A DNA stretch of 64,000 nt, taken from Thermohalobaculum sp963721105. Lineage in GTDB: Bacteria; Pseudomonadota; Alphaproteobacteria; Rhodobacterales; Rhodobacteraceae. A program made the position numbers and the translations under genes. The stretch spans positions 62,001 through 126,000 of the forward strand of contig CAVRHY010000005.1 in the NCBI GenBank assembly GCA_963721105.1, written 5' to 3'. Each line of letters begins with the position of its first letter. The stretch's first letter is position 1. The notes under the pieces were generated by a model. It ran no database searches, had not been told where the DNA came from, and worked only from the letters and a program-made list of their open reading frames with translations. Below, in pieces: positions 38,703 through 48,486 of this stretch.

Positions 38703-40502
38703 ATGACAGACCTTTCGCACATCCGCAACTTCTCGATCGTCGCCCACATCGACCACGGCAAGTCGACGCTGGCCGACCGCCTGATCCAGTCGACCGGCAC
38801 CGTCACCGAGCGCGAGATGAAGGCGCAGATGCTCGACACGATGGACATCGAGCGCGAGCGGGGCATCACGATCAAGGCCCAGACCGTCCGGCTGCTCTAC
38901 AAGGCGCAGGACGGACGACAGTACAAGCTGAACCTGATCGACACGCCGGGCCATGTCGACTTTGCCTACGAGGTCAGCCGGTCGATGCGCGCCGTCGAGG
39001 GCAGCCTGCTGGTCGTCGACGTGACGCAGGGAGTCGAGGCGCAGACGCTGGCCAACGTCTACCAGGCGATCGACGCCGACCACGAGATCGTGCCGGTGCT
39101 GAACAAGATCGACCTGCCCGCCGCCGAGCCAGAGCGGGTCCAGCAGCAGATCGAGGACGTCATCGGCATCGACGCCTCGGATGCCGTGATGATCTCGGCC
39201 AAGACGGGGCAGGGGATCGACGCGGTGCTCGAGGCCATCGTGAAGCGCCTGCCGCCTCCCCAGGGCGAGCGCGATGCGCCGCTGAAGGCGATGCTGGTCG
39301 ACAGCTGGTACGACGCCTACCTGGGCGTTGTCGTGCTGGTGCGCATCATGGATGGCGTGCTGAAAAAGGGCGACCGCATCCGGATGATGCAGACCGACGC
39401 CGTCTACGGCGTCGACCGCGTCGGCGTCTTCACGCCCGCCATGCTGCTGACCGACGAGCTGTCGCCGGGCGAGCTGGGATTCCTCACCGCGTCGATCAAG
39501 CAGGTCCGCGACACCCGGGTCGGCGACACGATCACCACCGAGAAGAAGGGGTGTGACAAGGCGCTCCCGGGCTTCAAGCCGGCGCAGCCGGTCGTCTTCT
39601 GCGGCCTCTTCCCGGTCGACAACGCCGAGTTCGAGGATCTGCGCGACGCCATCGAGAAGCTGGCGCTGAACGACGCCAGCTTCAGCCACGAGATGGAGAC
39701 CTCGGCGGCGCTGGGCTTCGGCTTTCGCTGCGGGTTCCTGGGGCTGTTGCACCTCGAGGTGATCCGCGACCGGCTGGAGCGCGAATACGATATCGACCTG
39801 ATCACGACGGCGCCCTCGGTCGTCTACCACGTCCACCTGACGGACGGGTCGATGCGCGAGATGCACAACCCGGCCGACATGCCGGAGCTGGCGAAGATCG
39901 ACCATATCGAGGAGCCGTGGATCAAGGCGACGATCCTGGTGCCGGACGATTTCCTGGGCGACATCCTGAAGCTCTGCCAGGACCGCCGCGGCGTGCAGCT
40001 TGACCTGACCTATGCCGGCAGCCGCGCCATGGTCGTCTACCGCCTGCCGCTGAACGAGGTGGTGTTCGACTTCTACGACAAGCTGAAATCGGTCTCGAAG
40101 GGCTATGCCAGCTTTGACTACCAGATGGACGGCTACGAGGCCGAGAATCTGGTCAAGATGCAGATCCTGGTCAACGAGGAGCCCGTCGACGCGCTCTCGA
40201 TCATCGTCCACCGCGACAAGGCAGAGGCGCGCGGCCGCGTGATGTGCGAGAAGCTGAAGGAGCTGATCCCGCAGCACCTGTTCAAGATCCCGATCCAGGC
40301 GGCCATCGGCGGCAAGGTGATCGCGCGCGAGACGATCAGCGCGCTGCGCAAGGACGTGACGGCCAAGTGCTATGGCGGCGACATCACCCGCAAGCGCAAG
40401 CTGCTGGACAAGCAGAAGGCCGGCAAGAAGCGGATGCGCCAGTTCGGCAAGGTGGACATCCCGCAGGAAGCGTTCATCAATGCGTTGAAGATGGACGGGT
40501 GA
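38703..40502 (+). CDS. lepA: Elongation factor 4 (LepA)
   Basis: Ribosome-associated GTPase that back-translocates or remodels stalled ribosomes. All G motifs are present: VAHIDHGKSTLADR (G1), ERERGITI (G2), IDTPGHVDF (G3), LNKIDLPA (G4) and ISAKTGQG (G5). The LepA-specific C-terminal domain ends GKVDIPQEAFINALKMDG. 599 residues with an unbroken frame. The next gene starts only 10 bp later but is of very different base composition. Confidence 0.97.
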   Translation: MTDLSHIRNFSIVAHIDHGKSTLADRLIQSTGTVTEREMKAQMLDTMDIERERGITIKAQTVRLLYKAQDGRQYKLNLIDTPGHVDFAYEVSRSMRAVEGSLLVVDVTQGVEAQTLANVYQAIDADHEIVPVLNKIDLPAAEPERVQQQIEDVIGIDASDAVMISAKTGQGIDAVLEAIVKRLPPPQGERDAPLKAMLVDSWYDAYLGVVVLVRIMDGVLKKGDRIRMMQTDAVYGVDRVGVFTPAMLLTDELSPGELGFLTASIKQVRDTRVGDTITTEKKGCDKALPGFKPAQPVVFCGLFPVDNAEFEDLRDAIEKLALNDASFSHEMETSAALGFGFRCGFLGLLHLEVIRDRLEREYDIDLITTAPSVVYHVHLTDGSMREMHNPADMPELAKIDHIEEPWIKATILVPDDFLGDILKLCQDRRGVQLDLTYAGSRAMVVYRLPLNEVVFDFYDKLKSVSKGYASFDYQMDGYEAENLVKMQILVNEEPVDALSIIVHRDKAEARGRVMCEKLKELIPQHLFKIPIQAAIGGKVIARETISALRKDVTAKCYGGDITRKRKLLDKQKAGKKRMRQFGKVDIPQEAFINALKMDG

Positions 40503-40511
40503 AGAAGGGGG

Positions 40512-41462
40512 GTGTCGTTGTTCGCGCAAAGGCTCACACGCAGCACAGTATTTACGCCCCGGCGTGAAATGCAGCGACCGGAGATGTATATCTCTCGCGA
40601 TGCTCTTGAGCGACGGTTCAAATCGGCGATTGGTAGTGGGCATAATATAATCATATTTGGAGACAGCGGATGCGGAAAAACATGGCCGTACGAAAATTTT
40701 TTCATCAGAAATGCAATTGACTACGTCGCGATCGATCTATTGAGGGTTTCTCGTTATGGATTTGATGACACCCTTTCGAGTTACATTAATGACGATGATG
40801 CGTTTGTCAGAGATGGCGTCGAATTTGATACAACAAAAATGGTCTCTCCCTCGGGGGTCGGTGTCAGTGCGGGCAAGAAGGAGCGGTTAAGAAGAAATCA
40901 TGCGTTAATGACGTTAGAGTTTCTTAAGCGTATAGCGAAAAATAAAAGAAGCTCTGTAATGTATTTGGTGTTCGATAATTTCGAACAAGTTGCAGATCGC
41001 TCTGACGTCATCGAAACCATTAGGCGCTTCATCGTGTCACTGGACAGTAAGGAGTATCGCCACTTTGGTGTAAAAATATGTGTAGTTGGGGTTCTTACAA
41101 ACATTAAACACTTAATAACTGGCGCTGAGCATTTCGAAACCATCTATAATCGTGTTGTTGAGTTGCCTGAGATCGCGCGCATGACATATGGCGAGGGAGT
41201 TTTGCTTGTCCGAACGGGGCTTGAGGCACTTCTTCGTTATCAATTCGAGGAACCCCATAAGGTTATCCCTCTAATTCTTTTTTATTCATACAGGATTTCA
41301 CAATACCTCCAAGATATATGCTTCAAAGTTGCCGTGCGGGCGGAGCAATCGCGATTGGTCACAGTTGAGATGGTCCAAGCAGCAATCAGGGAGTGGACAG
41401 AAGACTTTGAGGCGCAGATACTTGAATTTATTCGATCTGTTCTGCGGCTCGATAAGAGTTGA
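40512..41462 (+). CDS. AAA+ ATPase of an AT-rich insert
   Basis: Unknown function. GTG start follows GAAGAAGGGGGG; MSLFAQRLTRSTVFTPRREM is the likely true N-terminus. Walker A GDSGCGKTW at residues 50-58 and Walker B YLVFDNFEQV at 151-160; a sensor-like LTN (VVGVLTNIKH) follows, then a helical lid. No transmembrane segment. The DNA is much AT-richer (about 40-45% G+C by eye) than the flanks, with codon use to match, so it was probably acquired. The TGA at 41460 is followed in the same frame by a winged-helix-like domain (see next entry), so the protein as read may be truncated. Architecture recalls Orc1/Cdc6 or STAND-like P-loop ATPases. Confidence 0.7.
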   Translation: MSLFAQRLTRSTVFTPRREMQRPEMYISRDALERRFKSAIGSGHNIIIFGDSGCGKTWPYENFFIRNAIDYVAIDLLRVSRYGFDDTLSSYINDDDAFVRDGVEFDTTKMVSPSGVGVSAGKKERLRRNHALMTLEFLKRIAKNKRSSVMYLVFDNFEQVADRSDVIETIRRFIVSLDSKEYRHFGVKICVVGVLTNIKHLITGAEHFETIYNRVVELPEIARMTYGEGVLLVRTGLEALLRYQFEEPHKVIPLILFYSYRISQYLQDICFKVAVRAEQSRLVTVEMVQAAIREWTEDFEAQILEFIRSVLRLDKS

Positions 41463-41768
41463 AATAAACGAATTTCAAAGGTATTATTCTCCGTATCGTG
41501 CATAGATGACCAACTGTTTTACCCAGAGCAAGTTATCGAGTCGCTAAGGCAAAAATTTCCCGGCGAATTTGAGGGCTATACCCCTAATTTGCATCCGACT
41601 TTGAAGAAGCTGTGCCTCGGTAACTTCGCTATACTGAAATGTGAAATGCCAGAAATGTCGTACAGAATAATGCACCCCAAAGTCGGTGTAGTGTTGCGAG
41701 GATATCTTTTACTTGACGGTCAGGGTAATGTTGTCGCGAACGAAGGGCAAACTGCCCCACGGCGTTAA
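41463..41768 (+). pseudogene. Winged-helix-like C-terminal part of the AAA+ ATPase, cut off by an in-frame TGA
   Basis: The frame stays open for 101 codons after the ATPase stop and shares its AT-rich composition. It reads ISKVLFSVSCIDDQLFYPEQ, then LHPTLKKLCLGNFAILKC and YRIMHPKVGVVLRGYLL. That is the helix-helix-strand pattern of a winged helix following an AAA+ lid. There is no ATG until deep inside. The simplest reading is a nonsense mutation, or a sequence error, splitting a ~418-residue protein. A separate gene with a rare start is less likely. Confidence 0.55.
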
Positions 41769-42241
41769 CTGCTGCACTTGCGTTCAGCGGGCATGTGTGT
41801 GGGGCAGGGACGTCTGTTCTCTGCCGTCTTCGTCTCTCGATGGGAAGGCCGCGTCTGCGGCCGGTCGTATCCTGGTGCGCCGGTGCTGCGCTTAAAGGGT
41901 GGCTGCGCAGCCACGATTGCCGTTTCGGCCTGTCGGCCCCGACGCATCCTGCGGATCGCTAGTCCGCCTTCTGCACCGTCTGCCCGGGCTCGGTTCGCTG
42001 CCGCTTTCGCTGGACCCGGCTTGCGGAGGCGCTTCTACGGAGAGTTCTCTAAGGTTCGATTAAATTTGTCGGGACCCATCCCGCGGTCACGACGCGCGCG
42101 AAAATCAACCCGACCTTTTCGCAACCGCGATATGGACTCGCGCCCGCGAATCCTTAACGCTGCCGGCGAGTCCCGGATGCGGGGCTTGCAGATGCCCGGG
42201 CGGCAGCCTTGCCGCGAAAGGGCGCGACCGGAGGAGATCAC
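41769..42241. other. Intergenic region rich in palindromes
   Basis: About 470 bp between the AT-rich insert and the peptide ABC operon, with GC-rich composition again. It holds a perfect 16-bp palindrome (GTGGCTGCGCAGCCAC, 41899-41914) and a GGCCGC/GCGGCC hairpin near 41850. No protein or transposase match was recognised in either strand. The last 200 bp should contain the operon promoter. Confidence 0.5.
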
Positions 42242-43837
42242 ATGTCATTCGTAACAAGGGCCGGGGCGTGGCTCGGCGCGGCCGTCACCGCGCTCGCGCT
42301 GTCCGCGCCCGCCGGGGCCGAGACCCCGGCGAACACCTTCGTCATGGCGAAGGACATCAGCGACATCATCACGCTGGACCCGGCGGAAGTCTTCGAGTTC
42401 ACCGGCGGCGAGGTCATCGCGCAGCTCTACGACCGCGTGATGACCTACGAGCCGGACGACCTGACCAACCTGGTCGGCGGCGTCGTCGACAAGTGGGAGG
42501 TCAGCGAGGACGGCAAGACCATCACCTTCACCATGAAGCCCGACCAGAAGTTCGCCTCGGGCAACCCGGTGACGGCCGAGGACATGGTCTACTCGCTGCG
42601 CCGCGTCATCAAGCTGAGCAAGACCCCGTCCTTCATCCTGACCCAGTTCGGCTGGAACGCCGACAACGTCGACGACCTGGTCAAGGTGGTCGACGGCCAG
42701 CCGCAGATCACCATCACCGAGGACCTCTCGCCCGAGCTGGTGCTGAACGCGCTGTCGGCCGGCATCGCCTCGGTCGTCGACATGAAGGTCGTCCAGGAGC
42801 ACGAGAAGGACGGCGACATGGGCTATGAGTGGCTCAAGTCGAACAGCGCCGGCTCCGGCCCCTTCAAGCTGGACAGCTGGAAGGCCAACGAGCTGGTCTC
42901 GATGTCGGCGAACGGCAACTTCCGCGAGGGCGCGCCGACCATGGAGCGGGTCATCATCCGCCACGTGCCGGAGCCCTCGGCCCAGCGGCTGATGGTCGAG
43001 AAGGGCGACGTCGACCTGGCCCGCGACCTGACCCCCGACCAGATCGAGGGGCTGTCGGGCAACGACAACCTGGCCGTGCAGGCGGACCCGAAGGCGGCGC
43101 TGATCTACCTGGCCGCCAACCAGGCCAACGAGATCCTGGGCAACCCCAAGGTCGTCGAGGCGCTGAAGTACCTGATCGACTACAAGGGCATGGCGGACAG
43201 CTTCCTGAAGGGGCAGTACATCATCCACCAGGCCGCCTGGCCCGAGGGGCTGTGGGCCGCCTACAACGACACGCCCTACAGCCTGGATATCGAGAAGGCC
43301 AAGGGCCTGCTGAAGGAGGCCGGCTATCCGGACGGCTTCGAGATCCGGCTGGATACGCTGAACTCGACGCCCTACCCGGAGATCGCCCAGGCGATCCAGG
43401 GCACGCTGGCGCAGGCCGGCATCAAGGCGAACATCCAGACCGCCGAGGGCAAGACGCTGTGGCCGATGTACCGCGGCCGCAAGCACGAGCTGATCCTGGC
43501 CCAGTGGTCGCCGGACTATGTCGACCCGCACTCGAACCTGGATGCGTTCGCGCGCAACCCGGACAACTCCGAGGCGGCGCAGCTGACCGGCGTCCTGGCC
43601 TGGCGCAACGCCTGGCAGGACGAGGAAATGAACAAGATGGTCACGGCCGCGGCCGAGGAGCAGGATCGCGCCAAGCGCGAGCAGGAGTATGCCGACATCC
43701 AGAAGAAGCTGCAGACGGAAGGCCCCTACGCGATCATGTTCCAGCAGGTCGAGCAGGCGGTGAAGGCGAAGGACCTGAAGGGCTATGTTTCAGGCCCGAC
43801 CTTCGACCTGATCTACTACCGGAACATCACGAAGTAG
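42242..43837 (+). CDS. Peptide/solute ABC transporter substrate-binding protein (SBP family 5)
   Basis: Periplasmic binding protein of the Opp/Dpp class, 531 residues. Signal peptide MSFVTRAGAWLGAAVTALAL ends at AGAE. Family blocks: FEFTGGEVIAQLYDRVMTYE, GSGPFKLDSW and the C-terminal QQVEQAVKAKDLKGY. The ligand could be peptides or other oligomeric solutes. GGAGGAG precedes the ATG. First gene of a complete five-gene transporter operon. Confidence 0.92.
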   Translation: MSFVTRAGAWLGAAVTALALSAPAGAETPANTFVMAKDISDIITLDPAEVFEFTGGEVIAQLYDRVMTYEPDDLTNLVGGVVDKWEVSEDGKTITFTMKPDQKFASGNPVTAEDMVYSLRRVIKLSKTPSFILTQFGWNADNVDDLVKVVDGQPQITITEDLSPELVLNALSAGIASVVDMKVVQEHEKDGDMGYEWLKSNSAGSGPFKLDSWKANELVSMSANGNFREGAPTMERVIIRHVPEPSAQRLMVEKGDVDLARDLTPDQIEGLSGNDNLAVQADPKAALIYLAANQANEILGNPKVVEALKYLIDYKGMADSFLKGQYIIHQAAWPEGLWAAYNDTPYSLDIEKAKGLLKEAGYPDGFEIRLDTLNSTPYPEIAQAIQGTLAQAGIKANIQTAEGKTLWPMYRGRKHELILAQWSPDYVDPHSNLDAFARNPDNSEAAQLTGVLAWRNAWQDEEMNKMVTAAAEEQDRAKREQEYADIQKKLQTEGPYAIMFQQVEQAVKAKDLKGYVSGPTFDLIYYRNITK

Positions 43838-43925
43838 GTCCGGTCGTGCCGATGCAGGCAAGTCGGGCCATGTGCCGCAATCCCGTGGTCGCTCGGGTCT
43901 TTCGGGCGCTCTCGCAGGTAGCAGC

Positions 43926-44981
43926 ATGAACTCGACGACGAGAAAGGCGGCGCCATCGCTGGCGCCGCCGCGCTGGCTGAAGGTGGTGGTGCGGACGCTG
44001 GCGACGCTGGCGCTGACCTTCGTCGGCCTGACGGCCATCACCTTCACCATCGGCCGGGTGATGCCGGCCGACCCGGTGCTGGCGGTCATCGGAGACCGCG
44101 CGCCGCAGGCGCAGTACGAGCGCGTCTATCGCGAGATGGGCCTCGATAAGCCGCTCGCCGTGCAATACGTGCGCTACCTGGGCGAGCTGTTCCACGGCGA
44201 TCTCGGCACCTCGATCATGACGACCCGGCCGGTGGTCGAGGACGTCACGCGGTTCTTCCCCGCGACGCTGGAGCTGTCGACGGTGGCGACGCTGCTGGGC
44301 GTCTTCCTGGGCATTCCGATGGGGGTCTGGGCGGCGGTCAACCAGGGGCGGATGCTGGACCATGCCGTCCGCGTCTTCGGGCTGGTCGGCTATTCCATGC
44401 CGGTCTTCTGGCTGGGCATGGTCGGGCTGCTGGTTTTCTACGGCAAGCTCGGCTGGGTGGCCGGGCCGGGCCGCATCGACATCTTCTACGACGGCATCGT
44501 CGAGCCGGTGACGGGCGTCATCCTGATCGACTCGGCCATGCAGGGCGAGTGGGGCATCTTCTGGAACGCCGTCTCGCACCTGATCCTGCCGGCCGGCATC
44601 CTGGGGCTGTTCGCGCTGGCCTATATCGCGCGCATGACGCGCAGCTTCATGCTGGACCAGCTGAACCAGGAATACGTGCTGACGGCGCGCGTGAAGGGCG
44701 CCTCGGAGCGGGCGGTGATCTGGCGGCACGCATTCCGCAACGTGCTGGTGCAGCTGATCACCATCATCGGCCTGACCTACGCCTCGCTGCTGGAGGGATC
44801 GGTGCTGACCGAGACGGTGTTCTCGTGGCCGGGCATCGGCCAGTACATCACCACCTCGCTGTTCAACGCCGACATGAACGCGGTCCTTGGCGGCACGATT
44901 GTCGTCGGCACCTGCTTTATCGGGATCAACATGTTCTCGGACCTGATGTATCGCCTGGTCGACCCCCGGGCCCGCGCATGA
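43926..44981 (+). CDS. ABC transporter permease, DppB-type
   Basis: First inner-membrane subunit of the peptide importer. 351 residues with an N-terminal anchor (TLATLALTFVGLTAITFTIG), a large periplasmic loop and five further helices. The EAA loop that docks on the ATPase reads YVLTARVKGASERAVIWRHA. Start is the ATG giving MNSTTRKAAPSL; the earlier in-frame ATG has no better site. Confidence 0.92.
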   Translation: MNSTTRKAAPSLAPPRWLKVVVRTLATLALTFVGLTAITFTIGRVMPADPVLAVIGDRAPQAQYERVYREMGLDKPLAVQYVRYLGELFHGDLGTSIMTTRPVVEDVTRFFPATLELSTVATLLGVFLGIPMGVWAAVNQGRMLDHAVRVFGLVGYSMPVFWLGMVGLLVFYGKLGWVAGPGRIDIFYDGIVEPVTGVILIDSAMQGEWGIFWNAVSHLILPAGILGLFALAYIARMTRSFMLDQLNQEYVLTARVKGASERAVIWRHAFRNVLVQLITIIGLTYASLLEGSVLTETVFSWPGIGQYITTSLFNADMNAVLGGTIVVGTCFIGINMFSDLMYRLVDPRARA

Positions 44982-44991
44982 GGGCGCGCGC

Positions 44992-45921
44992 ATGACGCTG
45001 TCGACCGAAACCGGGCGCGACGCCGCGCTGCGCGGCTGGCTGACGACGCCATCGCCGGGCTCGCGCATGCAGGCGCGGGCGCAGCGGGCGTGGTTCGGCT
45101 GGATCAGTTTTCGCGGCAACCCGATCGCGATGACGGGGCTGTTCATCGTCGTCGCGCTGGTGCTGATGGCGCTGTTCGCCCCGTGGCTGACGGCGACGGA
45201 CGGCATTGCGCCGCACCTGGGCGAACGGCTGCAACCGGGCAGCGCCCAGCACTGGTTCGGCACCGACCAGCTTGGCCGCGACATCTACGACCGCATCGTC
45301 TGGGGCTCGCGCATCACGCTCTACATCGTCGGGCTGGTCTCGATCATCGTCGTGCCGATCGGCCTCGTGGTCGGCACGGTCGCCGGCTACATGGGCGGCT
45401 GGGTCGACAACGTGCTGATGCGCATCACCGACATCTTCCTGGCGTTCCCGCGCCTGATCCTGGCGCTGGCGCTGGTCGCGGCGCTGGGCGCGGGGATCGA
45501 GAACGCGGTGCTGGCGATCGCGGTCACGACATGGTCGCCCTATGCCCGGATCGCGCGCGCCGAGGTACTGACCATCCGGCACTCGGAGTTCATCATGGCG
45601 GCGCAGTCGCAGGGGGCCTCGACCTTCCGCATCCTGCGCCGGCACATCGTGCCGCTGTGCCTCGCCTCGGTCATCGTGCGGCTGACACTGGACATGGCGG
45701 GGATCATCCTGACCGCCGCGGGGCTCGGGTTCCTGGGCCTCGGCGCGCAGCCGCCGACGCCGGAATGGGGGGCGATGATCTCGAACGGGCGGCAGCTGCT
45801 TCTGGACCAGTGGTGGGTGCCGACCGTTCCCGGGATCGCGATCTTCACCGTCAGCCTGGGCTTCTGCCTGCTCGGCGACGGCCTGCGCGACGTGCTCGAC
45901 CCGAAGAGCACCACGTCATGA
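44992..45921 (+). CDS. ABC transporter permease, DppC-type
   Basis: Second permease of the importer, 309 residues. The characteristic FGTDQLGRDIYDRIVWGSRI lies after the first helix, and the EAA loop is FIMAAQSQGASTFRILRRHI. Five to six helices follow. It starts 10 bp after dppB and its stop overlaps the ATG of the next gene. Confidence 0.92.
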   Translation: MTLSTETGRDAALRGWLTTPSPGSRMQARAQRAWFGWISFRGNPIAMTGLFIVVALVLMALFAPWLTATDGIAPHLGERLQPGSAQHWFGTDQLGRDIYDRIVWGSRITLYIVGLVSIIVVPIGLVVGTVAGYMGGWVDNVLMRITDIFLAFPRLILALALVAALGAGIENAVLAIAVTTWSPYARIARAEVLTIRHSEFIMAAQSQGASTFRILRRHIVPLCLASVIVRLTLDMAGIILTAAGLGFLGLGAQPPTPEWGAMISNGRQLLLDQWWVPTVPGIAIFTVSLGFCLLGDGLRDVLDPKSTTS

Positions 45922-46754
45922 GCGCGCTGATGACGGTCGAGGACCTGCACGTCACGTTCTCGACGCCGCGCGGCAAGGTCGAGGCGGTGCGCGGCGTCTC
46001 GTTCGAGCTGGGGCGCGAGCGCCTCGGCATCGTCGGCGAGTCCGGCTCGGGCAAGTCGCAGACGGGCAGGGCGCTGTTGCGCCTGTCGGCCCGGAACGGC
46101 CGCATCCGGGCGAAGAAGATGGAGTTCGACGGCATCGACCTGATGTCGGCGACCGAGCGCGAGCTGCGCGACATCCGCGGCGCGCGCATCTCGATGATCA
46201 TGCAGGACCCGCGCTACTCGCTGAACCCGGTGATCACCGTCGGCGAGCAGATCAGCGAGGCGTTCCTGATCCACTCGGACGCGACGAAGCGCGAAGCGCG
46301 CGAGCGGACGCTGGAGATGCTGGCGACCGTGCAGATCCGCAACCCGGAGCGCGTCTACGGCCTCTACCCGCACGAGGTCTCGGGCGGAATGGGCCAGCGC
46401 GTCATGATCGCCATGATGCTGATCCCGGACCCGGACCTGATCATCGCCGACGAGCCGACCTCGGCGCTCGACGTCACCGTCCAGATGCAGGTGCTGGCGC
46501 TGCTCGACGACATGGTGCGCGAGCGCGGCATGGGGCTGATCCTGATCAGCCACGACCTGAACCTGGTCGGCACCTTCTGCGACCGCGTGCTGGTCATGTA
46601 TGGCGGCCGCGTGATGGAGGTGCTCGAGGCCGGCCAGCTGCGCAATGCGCGGCACCCATACACGCGCGGCCTGCTAAACTGCCTGCCCGAGCTGGGCCGG
46701 CCGCAGACCGAGCTGCCCGTGCTGAAGCGGGACCCGGCATGGCTGACGGGGTGA
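45918..46754 (+). CDS. ABC transporter ATP-binding protein, DppD-type
   Basis: First ATPase of the importer, 278 residues. Walker A GESGSGKSQT, signature VSGGMGQRV, Walker B LIIADEPTSALD and the H-loop ISHDLN. The C-terminal oligopeptide-family extension HPYTRGLLNCLPEL is present, though shorter than usual. ATG overlaps the preceding stop; its end overlaps the next gene by 16 bp. Confidence 0.92.
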   Translation: MSALMTVEDLHVTFSTPRGKVEAVRGVSFELGRERLGIVGESGSGKSQTGRALLRLSARNGRIRAKKMEFDGIDLMSATERELRDIRGARISMIMQDPRYSLNPVITVGEQISEAFLIHSDATKREARERTLEMLATVQIRNPERVYGLYPHEVSGGMGQRVMIAMMLIPDPDLIIADEPTSALDVTVQMQVLALLDDMVRERGMGLILISHDLNLVGTFCDRVLVMYGGRVMEVLEAGQLRNARHPYTRGLLNCLPELGRPQTELPVLKRDPAWLTG

Positions 46755-47567
46755 CCGGCAACGTCGCGGACAGCGCGGCAAAGGCGCCGATGATCGAGGT
46801 CGAGCACCTCTGCGTGACCTTCGGGCACGGCGACAGCGAGGTGCAGGCCGTCGACGACGTCATCGTTCCGCGTCGCGCGTGGCGAGGCGTTCGGGCTGGT
46901 CGGCGAATCCGGCTCGGGCAAGTCGACCGTGCTGCGCGCCATCGCGCGGCTCGGGCCGGCCTGGACGGGGCACATCCGCATCGACGGCGCCGACCTGTCG
47001 CCAAAACGCGACAAGGCGACGGCCCGTCGGATGCAGATGGTGTTCCAGGACCCGTACGGCTCGCTGCACCCGCGCCACACGGTCAACGACATCCTCTCCG
47101 AGCCGCTGGAGATCCACGGGATCGGCGACCGCGACAACCGCATCCTGCGCGCGCTGTCCGAGGTCGGGCTGGGGCGCGAGCTGCGATTCCGCTACCCGCA
47201 CCAGATCTCGGGCGGGCAGCGCCAGCGCGTCGCCATCGCGCGCGCGCTGATCCTCGAGTCGGAAATCATGCTGCTGGACGAGCCGACCTCGGCGCTGGAC
47301 GTCTCGGTGCAGGCCGAGATCCTGAACCTGCTCAGCCGCCTGCGCGCCGAGCGGGGCCTCACCTACATCATGGTCAGCCACAACCTGGCCGTCGTTGCCC
47401 ACCTCTGCGAGCGCATCGCCGTGATGAACCGCGGCCGCTTCGTCGAGGAGCTGACGGTGGCGCAGCTCCGCACGGCCACGCCCAGCCAAGAATACACCCG
47501 CCAGCTGATCACCGCGAGCGAGGGCTACGACCGCGATGCGGCGCGCCGCATGGTCACTTACGAGTGA
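46739..47567 (+). CDS. ABC transporter ATP-binding protein, DppF-type (one apparent frameshift)
   Basis: Second ATPase of the importer. Walker A GESGSGKSTVLRA, signature ISGGQRQRVAIARAL, Walker B MLLDEPTSALD and H-loop VSHNLA. An inserted base near 46862 breaks the frame between AVDDV and FRVARGEAFGLVGE. Repaired length of about 275 residues. It ends the operon; a small hairpin follows at 47601. Confidence 0.9.
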
Positions 47568-47600
47568 GGATCGGGCTGGCCGCTTGACCGGAACGCCCCA

Positions 47601-47619
47601 CATCGGTGCGATACCGATG
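47601..47619. promoter_or_regulatory. Hairpin in the msrA leader
   Basis: CATCGGT and ACCGATG pair perfectly around GCGAT, ending just before the GGAGG ribosome site of msrA and 34 bp after the dppF stop. It could stabilise or separate the messages; there is no T-tract, so it is not a standard terminator. Confidence 0.45.
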
Positions 47620-47630
47620 TGGAGGATATC

Positions 47631-48249
47631 ATGCGCAACATTCTGATGGCCGGCCTGGCGCTGGCGATGACGGGCAGCCTAGCGGGCGGCGCCGAGGCGG
47701 GCGATCCGCAGACGGCGATTTTCGCCGGCGGCTGTTTCTGGTGCGTCGAGTCGGATTACGACCGGGCGCCGGGCGTGCTCGAGACGATCTCCGGCTATAC
47801 CGGCGGGCACACCGACCACCCGACCTACCACCAGGTTGGCGCCGGGGGCACCGGGCACCACGAGGCGGTCGAGGTGAAATTCGACCCGGAGAAGACCAGC
47901 TATCGCCAGCTCGTCGACATCTTCTGGCGCACGATCGACCCGACGGACGATGGCGGCCAGTTCTGCGACCGTGGCGAGAGCTACAAGACCGCCGTCTTCG
48001 TCGCCGATGCGGAGCAGCGTGCCGCCGCCGAGGCATCGAAGGCTCGAGGCAGAGAAGGCGCTGGGCCAGACGATCGTGACACCCATCGTCGACGCCGGCC
48101 CGTTCTGGCCGGCCGAGGACTATCACCAAGACTACTACGAGAAGGAGCCGATGCGGTACAATTACTACCGCTGGTCCTGCGGCCGGAACGCCCGGATCAA
48201 GGAGCTCTGGGGCGATCAGGCCTGGGCCGGGCTTTCCGAAGGGCACTGA
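47631..48249 (+). CDS. msrA: Peptide methionine sulfoxide reductase MsrA, exported (one apparent frameshift)
   Basis: Reduces methionine-S-sulfoxide in proteins. The catalytic motif is IFAGGCFWCVES. A signal peptide comes first (MRNILMAGLALAMTGSLAGG), so the enzyme should work in the periplasm. An extra base near 48045 breaks the frame; repair gives EAEKALGQTIVTPIVDAGPF and the conserved end PAEDYHQDYYEKEP, with the later cysteine in RWSCGRN. About 205 residues. Confidence 0.9.
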
Positions 48250-48486
48250 ACCGGCGGCGTCGGCGCAGCCCATCATGCCGACGGCCCACCGGCACCCGAT
48301 ACGGCCACCGCCAGTCGGCCGGCGTGCCGTTCTGTCGGCCGGGGAGACTGCCAGCCGGGGCGCACGGACGGCTTGTCCCGGGCGTGCCTGCCTGCGGCAG
48401 AGGGCGGGGTGGTCCCCTGCGGGCACTTGCCTGGCGAGGCTCCACCGGCCTCTTGCACCGTCGACGGCGCGGAGTAGGGTCGTCCC

